DNA of 64,000 nt from CAZYTM01 sp964649725 (lineage in GTDB: Bacteria; Desulfobacterota; Desulfuromonadia; Geobacterales; Geobacteraceae). The notes beneath the pieces were generated by a model. The model saw nothing but the letters and a program-made list of their open reading frames with translations, had not been told where the DNA came from and made no database searches. A program made the translations under genes and the position numbers. The stretch covers positions 62,001-126,000 of the forward strand of contig CAZYTM010000006.1 in NCBI GenBank assembly GCA_964649725.1, written 5' to 3'. Below are positions 25,899-35,100 of this stretch, in pieces; position 1 is the stretch's first letter; every line of letters starts with the position of its first letter.

Positions 25899-27046
25899 GT
25901 CCTTATCCTTCAGTGCCTCTCGGGGATTTGCTCAAAGTCCACTATGGAAAGGCTCTTAAAGCCGAAGAACGTGATGAAACAGGTATTTATGAAGTCTATG
26001 GTTCAAGCGGCAAAATTGGCAAGCATCACTCCGCACTGGTCAAGAGCCCGACCATAATTATTGGCCGCAAAGGCTCTGTCGGTGCAGTGAGTTATGCGCC
26101 TAATGGTGGTTGGACAATTGACACTGCTTTTTATACTGAAACCTTAGATCCCAATGCACTTGATCTTCGTTACCTTTTCTATGCACTTGACCGTGCAAAG
26201 CTTTCTCAGCATAAAATTACGACATCTATTCCAGGCTTGAATAGAGACGACATTTATTCATCAAAAATCCCTCTCCCCCCACTCCCCGAACAAAAGCGCA
26301 TCGCTGCCATCCTCGACAAGGCCGATTCTAACCGGCGCAAGCGGCAGGAGGCGGTCCGTTTGACTGAGGAACTGCTGCGCTCGGTGTTTCTGGATATGTT
26401 TGGTGATCCGGTGACGAATCCGAAGGGGTGGGAAACTCGGGCGTTCGTAGAAGTTTGTGAAAACCGTTTAGGCAAAATGCTCGATGCCAACCAGCAGACC
26501 GGCGAACACCTTCGACCATACCTGCGCAATTCCAATGTAAAATGGGATCGGATTGAAACGTCTGATCTTGAGCAAATGGATTTCAATGAAAAGGATCGGA
26601 AGACGTTTTCCCTCAAGGATGGTGATGTCCTGATTTGCGAGGGTGGGGAGGTCGGCAGGGCTGCAATTTGGCGTAATCAATTGGCAGACTGTTATTTCCA
26701 GAAAGCAATTCATAGGGCACGACCGAATCAGAGTTTAGCACTTCCAGAATATGTTATGTTTTGGCTCTGGTTTATGGCAAAGAACGGCGGTTTTAAGGAT
26801 CACGTTACATCAGCAACAATCGCTCATTTGACTGGTGAAAAGCTGAAGGAAATTCAGATGGCCTTGCCGCCTATCGCCATGCAGCATCAGTTTCTACGGA
26901 TTTACAATTCGCTCAAAAAACTAAAGACGAGTACCAGTAAGCATTATGCAGAATCGGACACTCTGTTCAAGACTCTCCTCCAAAGCGTCTTCGAGGGGAG
27001 TTGTAGCCAAGGATCATTAAAAGCTGCTTTGGATAACCATTTTTAA
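25895..27046 (+). CDS. hsdS: Type I restriction specificity subunit
   Basis: 383 residues. Two target-recognition domains are visible, each beginning with a PLGDLL / WETRAFVEVCEN strand and ending with PLPPLPEQKRIAAILDKAD or ALPPIAMQHQFLRIYNSLKKL, the conserved helical spacers that contact HsdM. The two halves differ, so the target should be a bipartite asymmetric site. The ATG overlaps the GIY-YIG stop (ATGA). The second half has lower GC than hsdM, as expected for exchangeable recognition domains. Confidence 0.93.
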   Translation: MSPYPSVPLGDLLKVHYGKALKAEERDETGIYEVYGSSGKIGKHHSALVKSPTIIIGRKGSVGAVSYAPNGGWTIDTAFYTETLDPNALDLRYLFYALDRAKLSQHKITTSIPGLNRDDIYSSKIPLPPLPEQKRIAAILDKADSNRRKRQEAVRLTEELLRSVFLDMFGDPVTNPKGWETRAFVEVCENRLGKMLDANQQTGEHLRPYLRNSNVKWDRIETSDLEQMDFNEKDRKTFSLKDGDVLICEGGEVGRAAIWRNQLADCYFQKAIHRARPNQSLALPEYVMFWLWFMAKNGGFKDHVTSATIAHLTGEKLKEIQMALPPIAMQHQFLRIYNSLKKLKTSTSKHYAESDTLFKTLLQSVFEGSCSQGSLKAALDNHF

Positions 27047-27059
27047 AAGGAGAGCTAAT

Positions 27060-27698
27060 ATGTGGTCACTTTTCAGACCTAAAACACCACCACATCTTTC
27101 ACTAGAGCAAATTAAGAAAATTGCCAAGATTCTGATAGTTGATGACAATAAGCCAGATGAATTAATGGCACATTTTCGCAAAGAAGGTTGGATGGTTAAC
27201 CATCTTATGGATATTGATGCGATGCAAAACAAGCAACTTGTGAAAACTCATATTGTATGTCTTGATATAATGGGTGTCGGTAAATTGCTGGGTTTGAATA
27301 ATGGGCTAGAGTTAGCCGGAGCAATAAAGAAGGTATATCCAGAAAAGAAAATAATTCTGTATTCAACGTTATCACAGCATGACATTTTCAATGACTGTGT
27401 TGATGTTGTCGACAGAAGATTAAGGAAAGAAAGTTCACTACTGCCGTTTTCATCCGCGGTTCAAGAATTATCAACAGTTACCCTCAACTGGGAAGATGCT
27501 TTAGTGCACAGCTATAATAAAATATCCCCAATTATCGGCAATTCCACATCATTTGACCAATTCAAAAAGGCTGTATCAAAGTCAACTAAGAACGGTGAAA
27601 TTAATGCTGATGCTTTAGAAAAAACTCTTAAAATCAGTAAAGGCGTCGTGGATATTGTCGTTCCATTAATTAAATTTGCAATTTCGGTAAATGGATAA
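27060..27698 (+). CDS. Receiver-domain protein in the hsd operon
   Basis: 212 residues, clearly AT-richer than hsdM. Residues 23-115 are a response-regulator receiver: KILIVDDN (acidic pair Asp28/29), HIVCLDI with phospho-acceptor Asp69, and IILYST with the switch Ser/Thr near 102. The usual late Lys is not obvious. After it comes a helical region without a DNA-binding motif, so output is probably protein-protein. It starts 13 bases after hsdS with AAAGGAG and its stop overlaps the next start (TAATG), tying it to the kinase-like gene. Not part of any type I system known to me. Confidence 0.8.
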   Translation: MWSLFRPKTPPHLSLEQIKKIAKILIVDDNKPDELMAHFRKEGWMVNHLMDIDAMQNKQLVKTHIVCLDIMGVGKLLGLNNGLELAGAIKKVYPEKKIILYSTLSQHDIFNDCVDVVDRRLRKESSLLPFSSAVQELSTVTLNWEDALVHSYNKISPIIGNSTSFDQFKKAVSKSTKNGEINADALEKTLKISKGVVDIVVPLIKFAISVNG

Positions 27699-28726
27699 TG
27701 AAATTCTGGGTTAAGAATAAGGATGGGTTGTGTGTCTACTCATATTCAGATGATACGGATATGCATATATGTGAACGATGCATGACCGGAAATTTCAATG
27801 GACAGTGTAGTCAAAATCGATATGCCTATAATGTTCAAAGGAATGAAATAATTTATTCATTTTGCTATGAAAAGAATGTGCCTAGTAAGCAAGTAAAGTT
27901 TCTCGCTAAAATCGCATGTCGTGGATATGAAGAAGCTTTTAAAATACAAAAGTCTTTGCAAAACGACTTTGCCTCATTTGAGTCAATTGCATTACATAAT
28001 GTTAGAAAGTTAACAGCAGCAATAGGTCAGAAAGTTGATAGTATTGCGAGTGAAGTGGAGGTTTATAAGTCAGAAGATAAGATCGGTTACTTTAAAAAGA
28101 AAATCGATTTAAACAGCACTCAAGCTGCTAAAGAATTGTTGTCTATAAGAAAATCAGTCAATCAGATCGAGTTTGAATATAATGCTATTGACGCATATCG
28201 AAGCACAGATGTGATGAAAGAATCATGGTTTACTGAGCATAAGGCATTCACCATTGTTGTTATGACGTTTTATATGTATGAGCAGAATTTCAAGGAAAAG
28301 AGATTGTGGCTTGATGTTGATAAATATAACGGTTACGTAAATGTAGATTTTTCGATGGCACGATCGTCTATAAGTCAAATTTTAAGTAACGCTGTTAAAT
28401 ACTGTAAGCCTGAAAGCCGCATAATAGTTAGTTTCGTTGAAGAGGAGAAGTTCGTCTTCATTAAGTTTGAGATGGAAAGTCTTTATTTTTCAAATGATGA
28501 ATCAAAGTATTTTGCTTTAAAGGGAAAGCGCGGAGCAAATTCAACCGGTATCCCTGGTGAAGGAATTGGCCTATTTGCAGCGTCACTTATGATGCAGCAC
28601 AATGGAGGCAAACTTCTTATCAATTCCAATGAAAATACCCGGTATCAAAGTGATGGGAAGATCTACTCAACAAATGAGTTCACTTTGATATTTCAAAGGA
28701 AAACTGCAAATATGCCAGGCAGTTAA
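27698..28726 (+). CDS. Histidine-kinase-like ATPase in the hsd operon
   Basis: 342 residues, no membrane segment. The N-terminus has CERC and a nearby Cys (26, 29, 37), a possible metal site. His100 in SIALHNVRKLTAAI is the likely phospho-acceptor. The HATPase_c part shows an N-box (SQILSNAVKYCK, near 231) and G-boxes (GEGIGLFAASLMM near 288; GGKLLIN). With the coupled receiver gene it should form a soluble two-component pair. The signal may be redox, metal or DNA-linked (inference). AT-rich composition suggests recent arrival. Confidence 0.8.
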   Translation: MKFWVKNKDGLCVYSYSDDTDMHICERCMTGNFNGQCSQNRYAYNVQRNEIIYSFCYEKNVPSKQVKFLAKIACRGYEEAFKIQKSLQNDFASFESIALHNVRKLTAAIGQKVDSIASEVEVYKSEDKIGYFKKKIDLNSTQAAKELLSIRKSVNQIEFEYNAIDAYRSTDVMKESWFTEHKAFTIVVMTFYMYEQNFKEKRLWLDVDKYNGYVNVDFSMARSSISQILSNAVKYCKPESRIIVSFVEEEKFVFIKFEMESLYFSNDESKYFALKGKRGANSTGIPGEGIGLFAASLMMQHNGGKLLINSNENTRYQSDGKIYSTNEFTLIFQRKTANMPGS

Positions 28727-28753
28727 GTTTTTTGACATCGCAGAGGAGGGCGC

Positions 28754-29647
28754 ATGTTTGACAACGAAACCCGTTGGTGGATGCTTCAGGTTCAGTACCA
28801 AGAACGGCACCCTGGACAACTGAATCTCCTATCACAGCCTTTATCAAGGAGTGAATTATTACGGCAATCTCTTGAAATGATCCCAACGAGCATACGCTCG
28901 AATCGGGGCGATCAGACTTGGGGACTTGCTGATCTTGTTCATTCTGGTTCTGAAGTCATTGCGGCTGAACTTACCGTCCGGCCTCCCTTAGGTCGTATTG
29001 CTGAGGAACCACGGCCAGGTGTGCTTGAAGGTGCACGAGAACCGAGATTTTTTACTCCCGTCGTAGTTCATATTCCAATGCAAATTATCGTAGTTCATCG
29101 TGCATCTGATGTTTCAAGATTTGCTCGGTCAGCGAAAGCCTTCGCCACTGTCTTTTATGAGCTGCTTGATGACGCTCTCCGAAGGCTTGAAATGGACCAA
29201 CATTACGTCTTGGAAGTTGAACCAATCGCCAAGACTGGTTCATTTGTAGAGTGGTTTAACAGCCTTGATCATCTCGATAGAATCATAGTCCATTACGTTG
29301 GGCCTAATCTTCCTGCCAGGCCGGGCAGTTTGGTGCAATCAATTCGGGATACTGCTAATTCATTCCGTAAATCTCTCCGTTCCGAAACTGTCGACCTTAT
29401 TGCCAATGAACCTAAACTTGAACAGGCTGATGTAGAGGAGCTTGATCAGGCCGTAGCCGATAGAAGGCTACGCATGAGAGCCAGGGGGACCAGAACTAAA
29501 ATTGGTACGAACTGGAGCAGCAGCGTGCGACCCGAAGCTGAGACGGCGATCATACCGCTGGTTGAAGAGGAGCTTGCAGAACCGAGCAATCTATCTGAAA
29601 AAATCAAAGGTTATCTGGAAAAGTATTTCGGAGATCGGTATCGATAA
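28754..29647 (+). CDS. Unknown soluble protein, defence-island cargo
   Basis: 297 residues. No membrane segment or recognised catalytic motif. The first half is strand-rich (GLADLVHSGSEVIAAELTVRPPLGRI, VVVHIPMQIIVVHRAS) with two conserved-looking tryptophan and proline stretches. The middle has DHLDRIIVHYVGPNLPARP and then helices, and the tail is acidic and helical (LVEEELAEPSNLSEKIKGYLEKYF). It follows the kinase-like gene by 27 bases with GAGGAGG and abuts the membrane gene with no gap, suggesting those two act together. Confidence 0.65.
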   Translation: MFDNETRWWMLQVQYQERHPGQLNLLSQPLSRSELLRQSLEMIPTSIRSNRGDQTWGLADLVHSGSEVIAAELTVRPPLGRIAEEPRPGVLEGAREPRFFTPVVVHIPMQIIVVHRASDVSRFARSAKAFATVFYELLDDALRRLEMDQHYVLEVEPIAKTGSFVEWFNSLDHLDRIIVHYVGPNLPARPGSLVQSIRDTANSFRKSLRSETVDLIANEPKLEQADVEELDQAVADRRLRMRARGTRTKIGTNWSSSVRPEAETAIIPLVEEELAEPSNLSEKIKGYLEKYFGDRYR

Positions 29648-30253
29648 ATGTTAACTCGAACGGAACCTAACGTATCAATTTTGCGGGATCTAATTTATGC
29701 TGCTTTCGTCGCAAGTCTTACTCTTGGGGCATGGGTGGGCGTTTTTACATGGTTTGGGAATTCCTCCAAATTGGATACAGGTTTTATAACCTTGCTTGGC
29801 GGTGTTCTAGCCGTTTCCGGGTTACTGTTTCGGCAGTACATGTTTAAAGAGGTTCTTGATTACCTGAAAGCCTGGGAAAAATTGAGCAATTTATTGCGTG
29901 AAATAATTGAAAATGCTTCGAAGCAAGGACACGATAAAAATACCCATATCAAAGATTTTATTTCACAAGAAACACTAGCCCATAAGTACAGCAAGTACAT
30001 CCGCCGCGAACTTGCTCTTGTACCGATAGTTCCGATCATCTTGATATTTCTTTATGGGTGCGCACTCCTTTCTGAAAGATCCCTCCTCCTTAGAGAAATA
30101 TGCATATTTTTAATGATTCATTTGGTCTCTTACCTGGCTATCGCTGCAGTTACTTCTACAAGTCTAGCATGTGCTTATCCTGATCTTGAAAAGATGATTG
30201 CCGAGTTAGAAACGCTTCGTAGTGAATTGGAGCCAACAAAACAGGTGTCTTGA
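29648..30253 (+). CDS. Small membrane protein, defence-island cargo
   Basis: 201 residues. Four hydrophobic segments near 13-33, 43-61, 124-142 and 148-175, with a cytosolic helical loop of about 60 residues between pairs (VLDYLKAWEKLSNLLREIIENASKQ) and a C-terminal coiled helix (LEKMIAELETLRSELE). The start follows the previous stop directly. Membrane partners of cytosolic sensors are a common design of abortive-infection effectors; that role is inference. No family recognised. Confidence 0.7.
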   Translation: MLTRTEPNVSILRDLIYAAFVASLTLGAWVGVFTWFGNSSKLDTGFITLLGGVLAVSGLLFRQYMFKEVLDYLKAWEKLSNLLREIIENASKQGHDKNTHIKDFISQETLAHKYSKYIRRELALVPIVPIILIFLYGCALLSERSLLLREICIFLMIHLVSYLAIAAVTSTSLACAYPDLEKMIAELETLRSELEPTKQVS

Positions 30254-30267
30254 TAAACGGAGTACCA

Positions 30268-30345
30268 ATGTCCAACTTCACTTCCCTCACCCCCAACTGG
30301 CCCGACCTCTACGCCACCGCCTGTGAGGCCGAGCAGAACGTGGCT
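30268..30345 (+). pseudogene. Truncated copy of the hsdR 5' end, fragment 1
   Basis: An ATG with a good GGAG site, then codons MSNFTSLTPNWPDLYATACEAEQNV, matching the first 25 codons of hsdR at 32180 in DNA and protein. It breaks at GTGGC into nested palindromic repeats. The frame stays open as meaningless repeat-derived codons to 30504. Confidence 0.85.
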
Positions 30346-30425
30346 TCGACTCCGGGTTCGACTCCGCTCACTCTACAGCTCAGCCACCAGGCTTCGATCA
30401 ATAGTGGTCCGCTCAGCCACCGGGT
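30340..30425 (-). repeat. Nested palindromic repeats in hsdR fragment 1
   Basis: Outer arms TGGC/GCCA enclose the split core TTCGACTCC...GCTCA. Inside it sits a full second core TTCGACTCCGCTCA. A decayed third copy (CTTCGATCA...TCCGCTCAGCCA) follows. One repeat has inserted into the core of another. Confidence 0.7.
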
Positions 30426-30448
30426 ATTAAAGCCGTACAACTCTACCC

Positions 30449-30483
30449 TTGACCTTCTCATGTCCATAACGTACAATTTGTAC
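30449..30483 (+). promoter_or_regulatory. Promoter and operator of the Phd/RelE pair
   Basis: TTGACC (30449-30454), 17 bases, TACAAT (30472-30477). The palindrome GTACAATTTGTAC (30471-30483) covers the -10 box, as expected for autorepression by the antitoxin. Confidence 0.7.
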
Positions 30484-30500
30484 AAATGGAGGTTGTCATC

Positions 30501-30752
30501 ATGACCAAAATATCAACAGCAGAAGCCCGCAACGATTTCGCCGATGTCATCAACCGGGCATCGTTCGGCAAGGAACGCTTTGTCCTGACCCGGCGAGGCA
30601 AAAAACTGGTAGCAATTGTACCGGTCGAAGACCTGGAGCTTCTCGAAGAGATGGAAGACCGAATGGACGTTGAAGCAGCCAAGGCAGCCCTGGCAGAATC
30701 CGACGAGCGGGTTTCGTATCAGGATTTGCGCCGTGAGCTGGGGCTTAAATGA
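30501..30752 (+). CDS. Phd/YefM-type antitoxin
   Basis: 83 residues from the ATG at 30501 with GGAGG upstream. The N-terminal KISTAEARNDFADVINRASFGKERFVLTRRGKKLVAIVP is the Phd/YefM DNA-binding fold; the acidic C-terminal helix (EDRMDVEAAKAALAESDE) would neutralise the toxin. Stop and toxin start overlap (ATGA). Confidence 0.9.
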   Translation: MTKISTAEARNDFADVINRASFGKERFVLTRRGKKLVAIVPVEDLELLEEMEDRMDVEAAKAALAESDERVSYQDLRRELGLK

Positions 30753-31006
30753 CCTATCGGATTGAGCTGACCAAGGGGGCGGAACGTGATTTAAAGGCTG
30801 TTCCCAAGCCAGTGTTGAAACGGCTGGATGCCTGCATTCTTGGACTGGTAGACGATCCGCTGCCGCCGGGAGTAAAAAAGCTCAGGAACAGTGACGGTCT
30901 GTACCGTGTGAGAGTAAGCGATTACCGGATAATCTACCGCATTGAGCAGGACATTTTGACTGTTTTGGTTGTTAAGATAGGCCACCGGCGAGAAATTTAT
31001 CGTTAG
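30749..31006 (+). CDS. RelE/ParE-family toxin
   Basis: 85 residues: YRIELTKGAERDLKAVP, LDDPLPPG-type turn, VKKLRNSDGLYRVRVSDYRIIYRI and a final VVKIGHRREIYR. The basic RVRVSDYRI and GHRREIYR stretches are those of RelE mRNA interferases, here with likely catalytic Arg/Tyr. It pairs with the preceding Phd-type antitoxin; this mixed pairing is common. Confidence 0.9.
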   Translation: MTYRIELTKGAERDLKAVPKPVLKRLDACILGLVDDPLPPGVKKLRNSDGLYRVRVSDYRIIYRIEQDILTVLVVKIGHRREIYR

Positions 31007-31043
31007 CATCAATTGTCTTTTTCAATGATATTCTGGAGGGGTA

Positions 31044-31271
31044 GTGTCCAATTTCACCTTCCTCACCACCAACTGGCCCGACCTCTGCGCCACCGCCCGC
31101 GAGGCGGAGCAGAACGTGGCTTCGACTCCGGGTTCGACTCCGCTCACCCTACAGCTCAGCCACCGGGCTTTGTGCCACCAAATCAGCTGCTTCCTCACCC
31201 GCCGCACGTTGGAGATCGCCGTCAAGTGGCTCTATGCCAATGATTCCTACCTGAAGGAATGCCCGTTATGA
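31044..31271 (+). pseudogene. Truncated copy of the hsdR 5' end, fragment 2
   Basis: A GTG start, then 25 codons of hsdR-like sequence, nested palindromic repeats (about 31119-31162), then hsdR sequence resumes at the equivalent of codon 36 (TRRTLEIAVKWLYANDSYLK) and is lost at KECPL. The repeats therefore inserted into a real hsdR copy. Its stop overlaps the next start by ATGA. Confidence 0.85.
31119..31162 (-). repeat. Nested palindromic repeats in hsdR fragment 2
   Basis: Outer TGGC/GCCA with split core, and an inner complete copy with arms GGG/CCC. Same nesting as at 30340 and nearly the same sequence, so fragments 1 and 2 share one insertion event followed by duplication. Confidence 0.8.
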
Positions 31272-31573
31272 GTGTTGAGAAAAGCGATATCGTCATCTAT
31301 CAGTCTGAAAGCGGCGCCGCATCCCTTGAAGTCCACCTCGATCATGAAACGGTATGGCTGACTCAAAAGCAGATGTCGGTTCTGTTTGGTAAAGATGTTC
31401 GTACCGTCAATGAGCACATCAGGAATATCTTCAAAGAGGAAGAGCTAGATGAGCTTTCAGTTATCCGGAAATTCCGGATAACTGCCGCAGACGGCAAAAG
31501 CAATGTGCATAAAATGTATTTTGCTTTTTCCGACACATTCAATTCTTTGAATAGTGAGCATGTTTATGACTGA
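31268..31573 (+). pseudogene. RhuM-like protein, truncated after the N-terminal domain
   Basis: About 101 codons. It starts MSVEKSDIVIYQSESGAASLEVHL, and TVWLTQKQMSVLFGKDVRTVNEHIRNIFKEEEL is the N-terminal domain of RhuM-type (virulence-associated) proteins, which are normally over 300 residues. Homology ends at KSNVHKMY, and a short unrelated tail follows. It is likely dead, cut by the arrival of the four-helix-bundle gene whose start it overlaps. Confidence 0.7.
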
Positions 31574-32183
31574 GGGATTCATCCCGCCCCATGGCGGTTA
31601 TCAGAAACTGCTTTCCTACCAGAAATCCGAGATCGTCTATGACGCCACAATCTATTTTTGCGACCACTTTATTGATCGCCGTAGCCGCACCCATGACCAG
31701 ATGGTACAGGCGGCTCGCTCCGGCAAACAGAACATTGTCGAAGGGAGCATGGCTTCCGGCACTTCAAAGGAGATGGAAATCAAGCTGACCAATGTCGCCC
31801 GGGCCAGCCAGGAAGAACTGCTGGCGGACTATCGTGATTTTCTGAGAACGAAAGGTCATCAGATTTGGGATAAGGAGAGTAAAGAGGCAAAGTTCGTGAG
31901 AGGGCTTGGGAAAAGCCAGACTAATGGGACATCTGGGACCAATACGACAAAAATGTCTTCTGAGTCAAATATGTCTCATGAGTCCTATGAGATTTACAAG
32001 CCGTTCATTGAGACTCGACCTCCTGAGGTGGTGGCTAATATCATAATCTGTCTGATTCATCAGACCAACTATCTGCTCGACCGGCAATTGAAACAGCTTG
32101 AAGCGGCATTTCTCAAGGAAGGCGGTCTGCGTGAGCGGATGACCCGCGCTCGCCTTGATTCGCGAAAGAAGGGGCACCGATGA
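31566..32183 (+). CDS. Four-helix-bundle suffix-domain protein (S23-like)
   Basis: 205 residues. YQKLLSYQKSEIVYDATIYFCDHFI, RTHDQMVQAARSGKQNIVEG and ANVARASQEELLADYRDFL are the helices of the S23/IVP-like four-helix-bundle family, with the usual C-terminal helix HQTNYLLDRQLKQLEAAFLKEGGLRERM. Such genes often ride in rRNA intervening sequences or inside restriction loci. Molecular role unknown. The stop overlaps the hsdR ATG (ATGA). Confidence 0.85.
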   Translation: MTEGFIPPHGGYQKLLSYQKSEIVYDATIYFCDHFIDRRSRTHDQMVQAARSGKQNIVEGSMASGTSKEMEIKLTNVARASQEELLADYRDFLRTKGHQIWDKESKEAKFVRGLGKSQTNGTSGTNTTKMSSESNMSHESYEIYKPFIETRPPEVVANIIICLIHQTNYLLDRQLKQLEAAFLKEGGLRERMTRARLDSRKKGHR

Positions 32184-35100
32184 GCAACTTCACCTTCCTC
32201 ACTCCCAACTGGCCCGACCTCTACTCCACAGCCATTGAAGCGGAGCAGAACGTCAACAGCGCCCCGCGGACCAGCTGCTTCTACACCCGTCGCTCGCTGG
32301 AGATCGCCGTCAAGTGGCTCTATGCCAATGATTCTTTTCTCAAGAAACCTTATAGCGACAACCTGGCCGCCCTGATCCATGAACCGACCTTCCGGGAGAA
32401 CCTTGAACCCTGCCTCTTCCCCAAGATCCTCACCATCCAGAAGATCGGCAACCTGGCCGTCCACAGCGACAAACCAATCAGCAACAGCGACTCCCTCCAT
32501 GCACTCAAGGAACTCTTCCACGTCCTCTACTGGCTGGCCCGCAGCTACTCCCCTGATGCAAAGAACATCGGCAAACAGTCCTTTGACATCAATAAAATCC
32601 CGCAAAAGGACAGCGCAGTTGCCGACAGGAACGCCGAACAGCTGGCCAAGCTGCAGGCCGAAGCGGCGGAGAACGATGCCCGACTGGCCGCCAAGGATGC
32701 CGAGCTGGCCCGGACGATCGAAGAGATTGCCGCACTGAAGGCAAAGATCCGGTCGTACAAGGAGGCTAACAGCAAGAGACCGGACGACCACGATTACAGC
32801 GAGGCGGCCACCAGGGATTACTTCATCGACCTGCTGCTGCGGGAGTCGGGCTGGGACCCGCACGGGACCGATGTGGCGGAGTATCCGGTGGTCGGCATGC
32901 CCAACGACAAGGGGGAAGGCTTTGTCGATTACGTCCTCTGGGGGGATGACGGCCTGCCGCTGGCAGTGGTGGAGGCGAAACGGACCAGGAAAGACGCTCA
33001 TGCCGGCAGACAGCAGGCAAAGCTTTACGCCGACTGCCTGGAGAAAATGAAGGGGCAGCGGCCGCTGATCTTCTTTACCAACGGCTACGAAACCTGCCTC
33101 TGGGACGACCTGAACTATCCCCCCCGCCGGCTAGCTGGGTTCTACAAGAAGGACGAGCTGCAACTCCTCATAAATCGTCGCACCAGCATGAAAGAGATCG
33201 CCATAACTCCGATCAACAAAGCGATTGTCGAGCGCTACTACCAGCACGAAGCGATCCGCAGGGTCGGCGAGGACCTGGAGAAGCGAAAATTACGCAAGGC
33301 GCTATTGGTGATGGCCACCGGCACCGGCAAGACCCGCACCGTCATCGCCCTGATCGAACTGCTGCAGAAGTGCAACTGGATCAAGCGGGTGCTCTTCCTG
33401 GCCGACCGCAACGCCCTGCTGACCCAGGCCGGCAACGCCTTCAAGGAGCATCTCCCCCACTCCAGCCCGGTGGATATCACCAAGATCAAGGACGACACCA
33501 CCAGCCGCATCGTCCTCTCCACCTATCCGACCATGATGAACAGCATCGATGAGGCCAAGGGGAGCAACAAGCGCTTCAGCCCCGGCCATTTCGACCTGAT
33601 CGTCATCGATGAGGCCCACCGCTCGGTCTACCAGAAGTTCCGCGCTATCTTCGAGTATTTCGACGCCCTGCTTCTGGGGCTGACCGCCACGCCGCGCTCC
33701 GAGGTTGACCGCAACACCTATGGACTGTTCGAACTGGAGAAGGGGGTGCCCACCTACTACTACGAGCTGGGGCAGGCGGTGAGCGACGGCTTTCTCGTGC
33801 CGCCGCGGGCGCACTCGGTGCCGCTCAAGTTCCAGCGGGAGGGGATCAAGTACAACGAGCTCTCCGAGGATGAGCAGCTGGAGTATGAGGAGAAGTTCTG
33901 GGACGAGGAAAACGGTGGCATGCCGGAACAGATCGATCCGCCTGCCCTGAACAACTGGCTGTTCAATAAGGATACGGTGGACAAGGTGCTAGAGCACCTG
34001 CTGCGCTACGGCCTCAAGGTGGAGGGGGGTGACCGGCTGGGGAAGACGATCATCTTTGCCAAGAACCACAACCACGCCCTCTTCATCCAGGAGCGCTTCG
34101 ACAAGAATTACCCCCACTTGAAGGGGCACTTCTGCCGGGTCATCGACAACTACGCCACCTATGCCCAGGATCTCATTGATAGCTTCTATGTGAAGGCGAG
34201 CGACCCGACCATTGCCATCTCGGTGGACATGCTCGACACCGGCATCGACGTGCCGGAGATCGTCAACCTGGTCTTTTTCAAGCTGGTCCGCTCCAAGACC
34301 AAGTTCCACCAGATGATGGGGCGCGGCACCCGGCTCTGCAAGGAGCTGTTCGGGCCTGGGCAAGACAAGGAGTGCTTCTACGTCTTCGACTACTGTCAGA
34401 ACTTCGAGTTTTTTGCCGAAAACCCGGAAGGGGTGGAGAGTGTGGTGCAGGAGTCGCTAAGGAAAAAGATCTTCAAACAGCGGCTGCAGTTGCTGGTCTC
34501 CTTGCAGCAGCCAGACTATCCTGCCACCACGGAGGAGAAAGCTCTGCAAGATGACCTGACAGGTTCCCTGCACGGTGAGGTAAGCCTGATGAATCCGGAC
34601 AACTTCATTGTCCGCCCTCATCGGAGACATCTGGAAAAGTACGGTAAAAAAGAACAGTGGCAAAAGCTGACGCCGGAAGACCAGTTGGAGCTCAACCTGC
34701 ATCTGGCCGGGCTGCCGGCTGAGCTGCCGCAAGAGGACGAAACAGCCAAACGCTTTGACCTGCTGATGCTCAACTTGCAACTGGCTCTGCTGGAGAAGTC
34801 CAGCTCATTTGATCGTTTAAGGGAAAAGGTTACGGAAATTGCCTTCCGCTTGGAAGGGAAAGGAACAATTCCGATGGTGGCGGCGCAGATGGAGCTGATC
34901 CTCGATCTGCAGACACAGGACTACTGGAGCGGCGTTACTCTGCCGATGCTGGAGCAGGTGCGAGTCCGGCTGAGGGATCTGGTCAAGTTTCTGGACAAGG
35001 GAGAAGTGAAGATCGTCTACACTGACTTTATCGACACCATCGGAGACCATACCCCGGTATTTATTGCCGACTACGCCAGCGCCGAGGAGATGCGCCAGTA

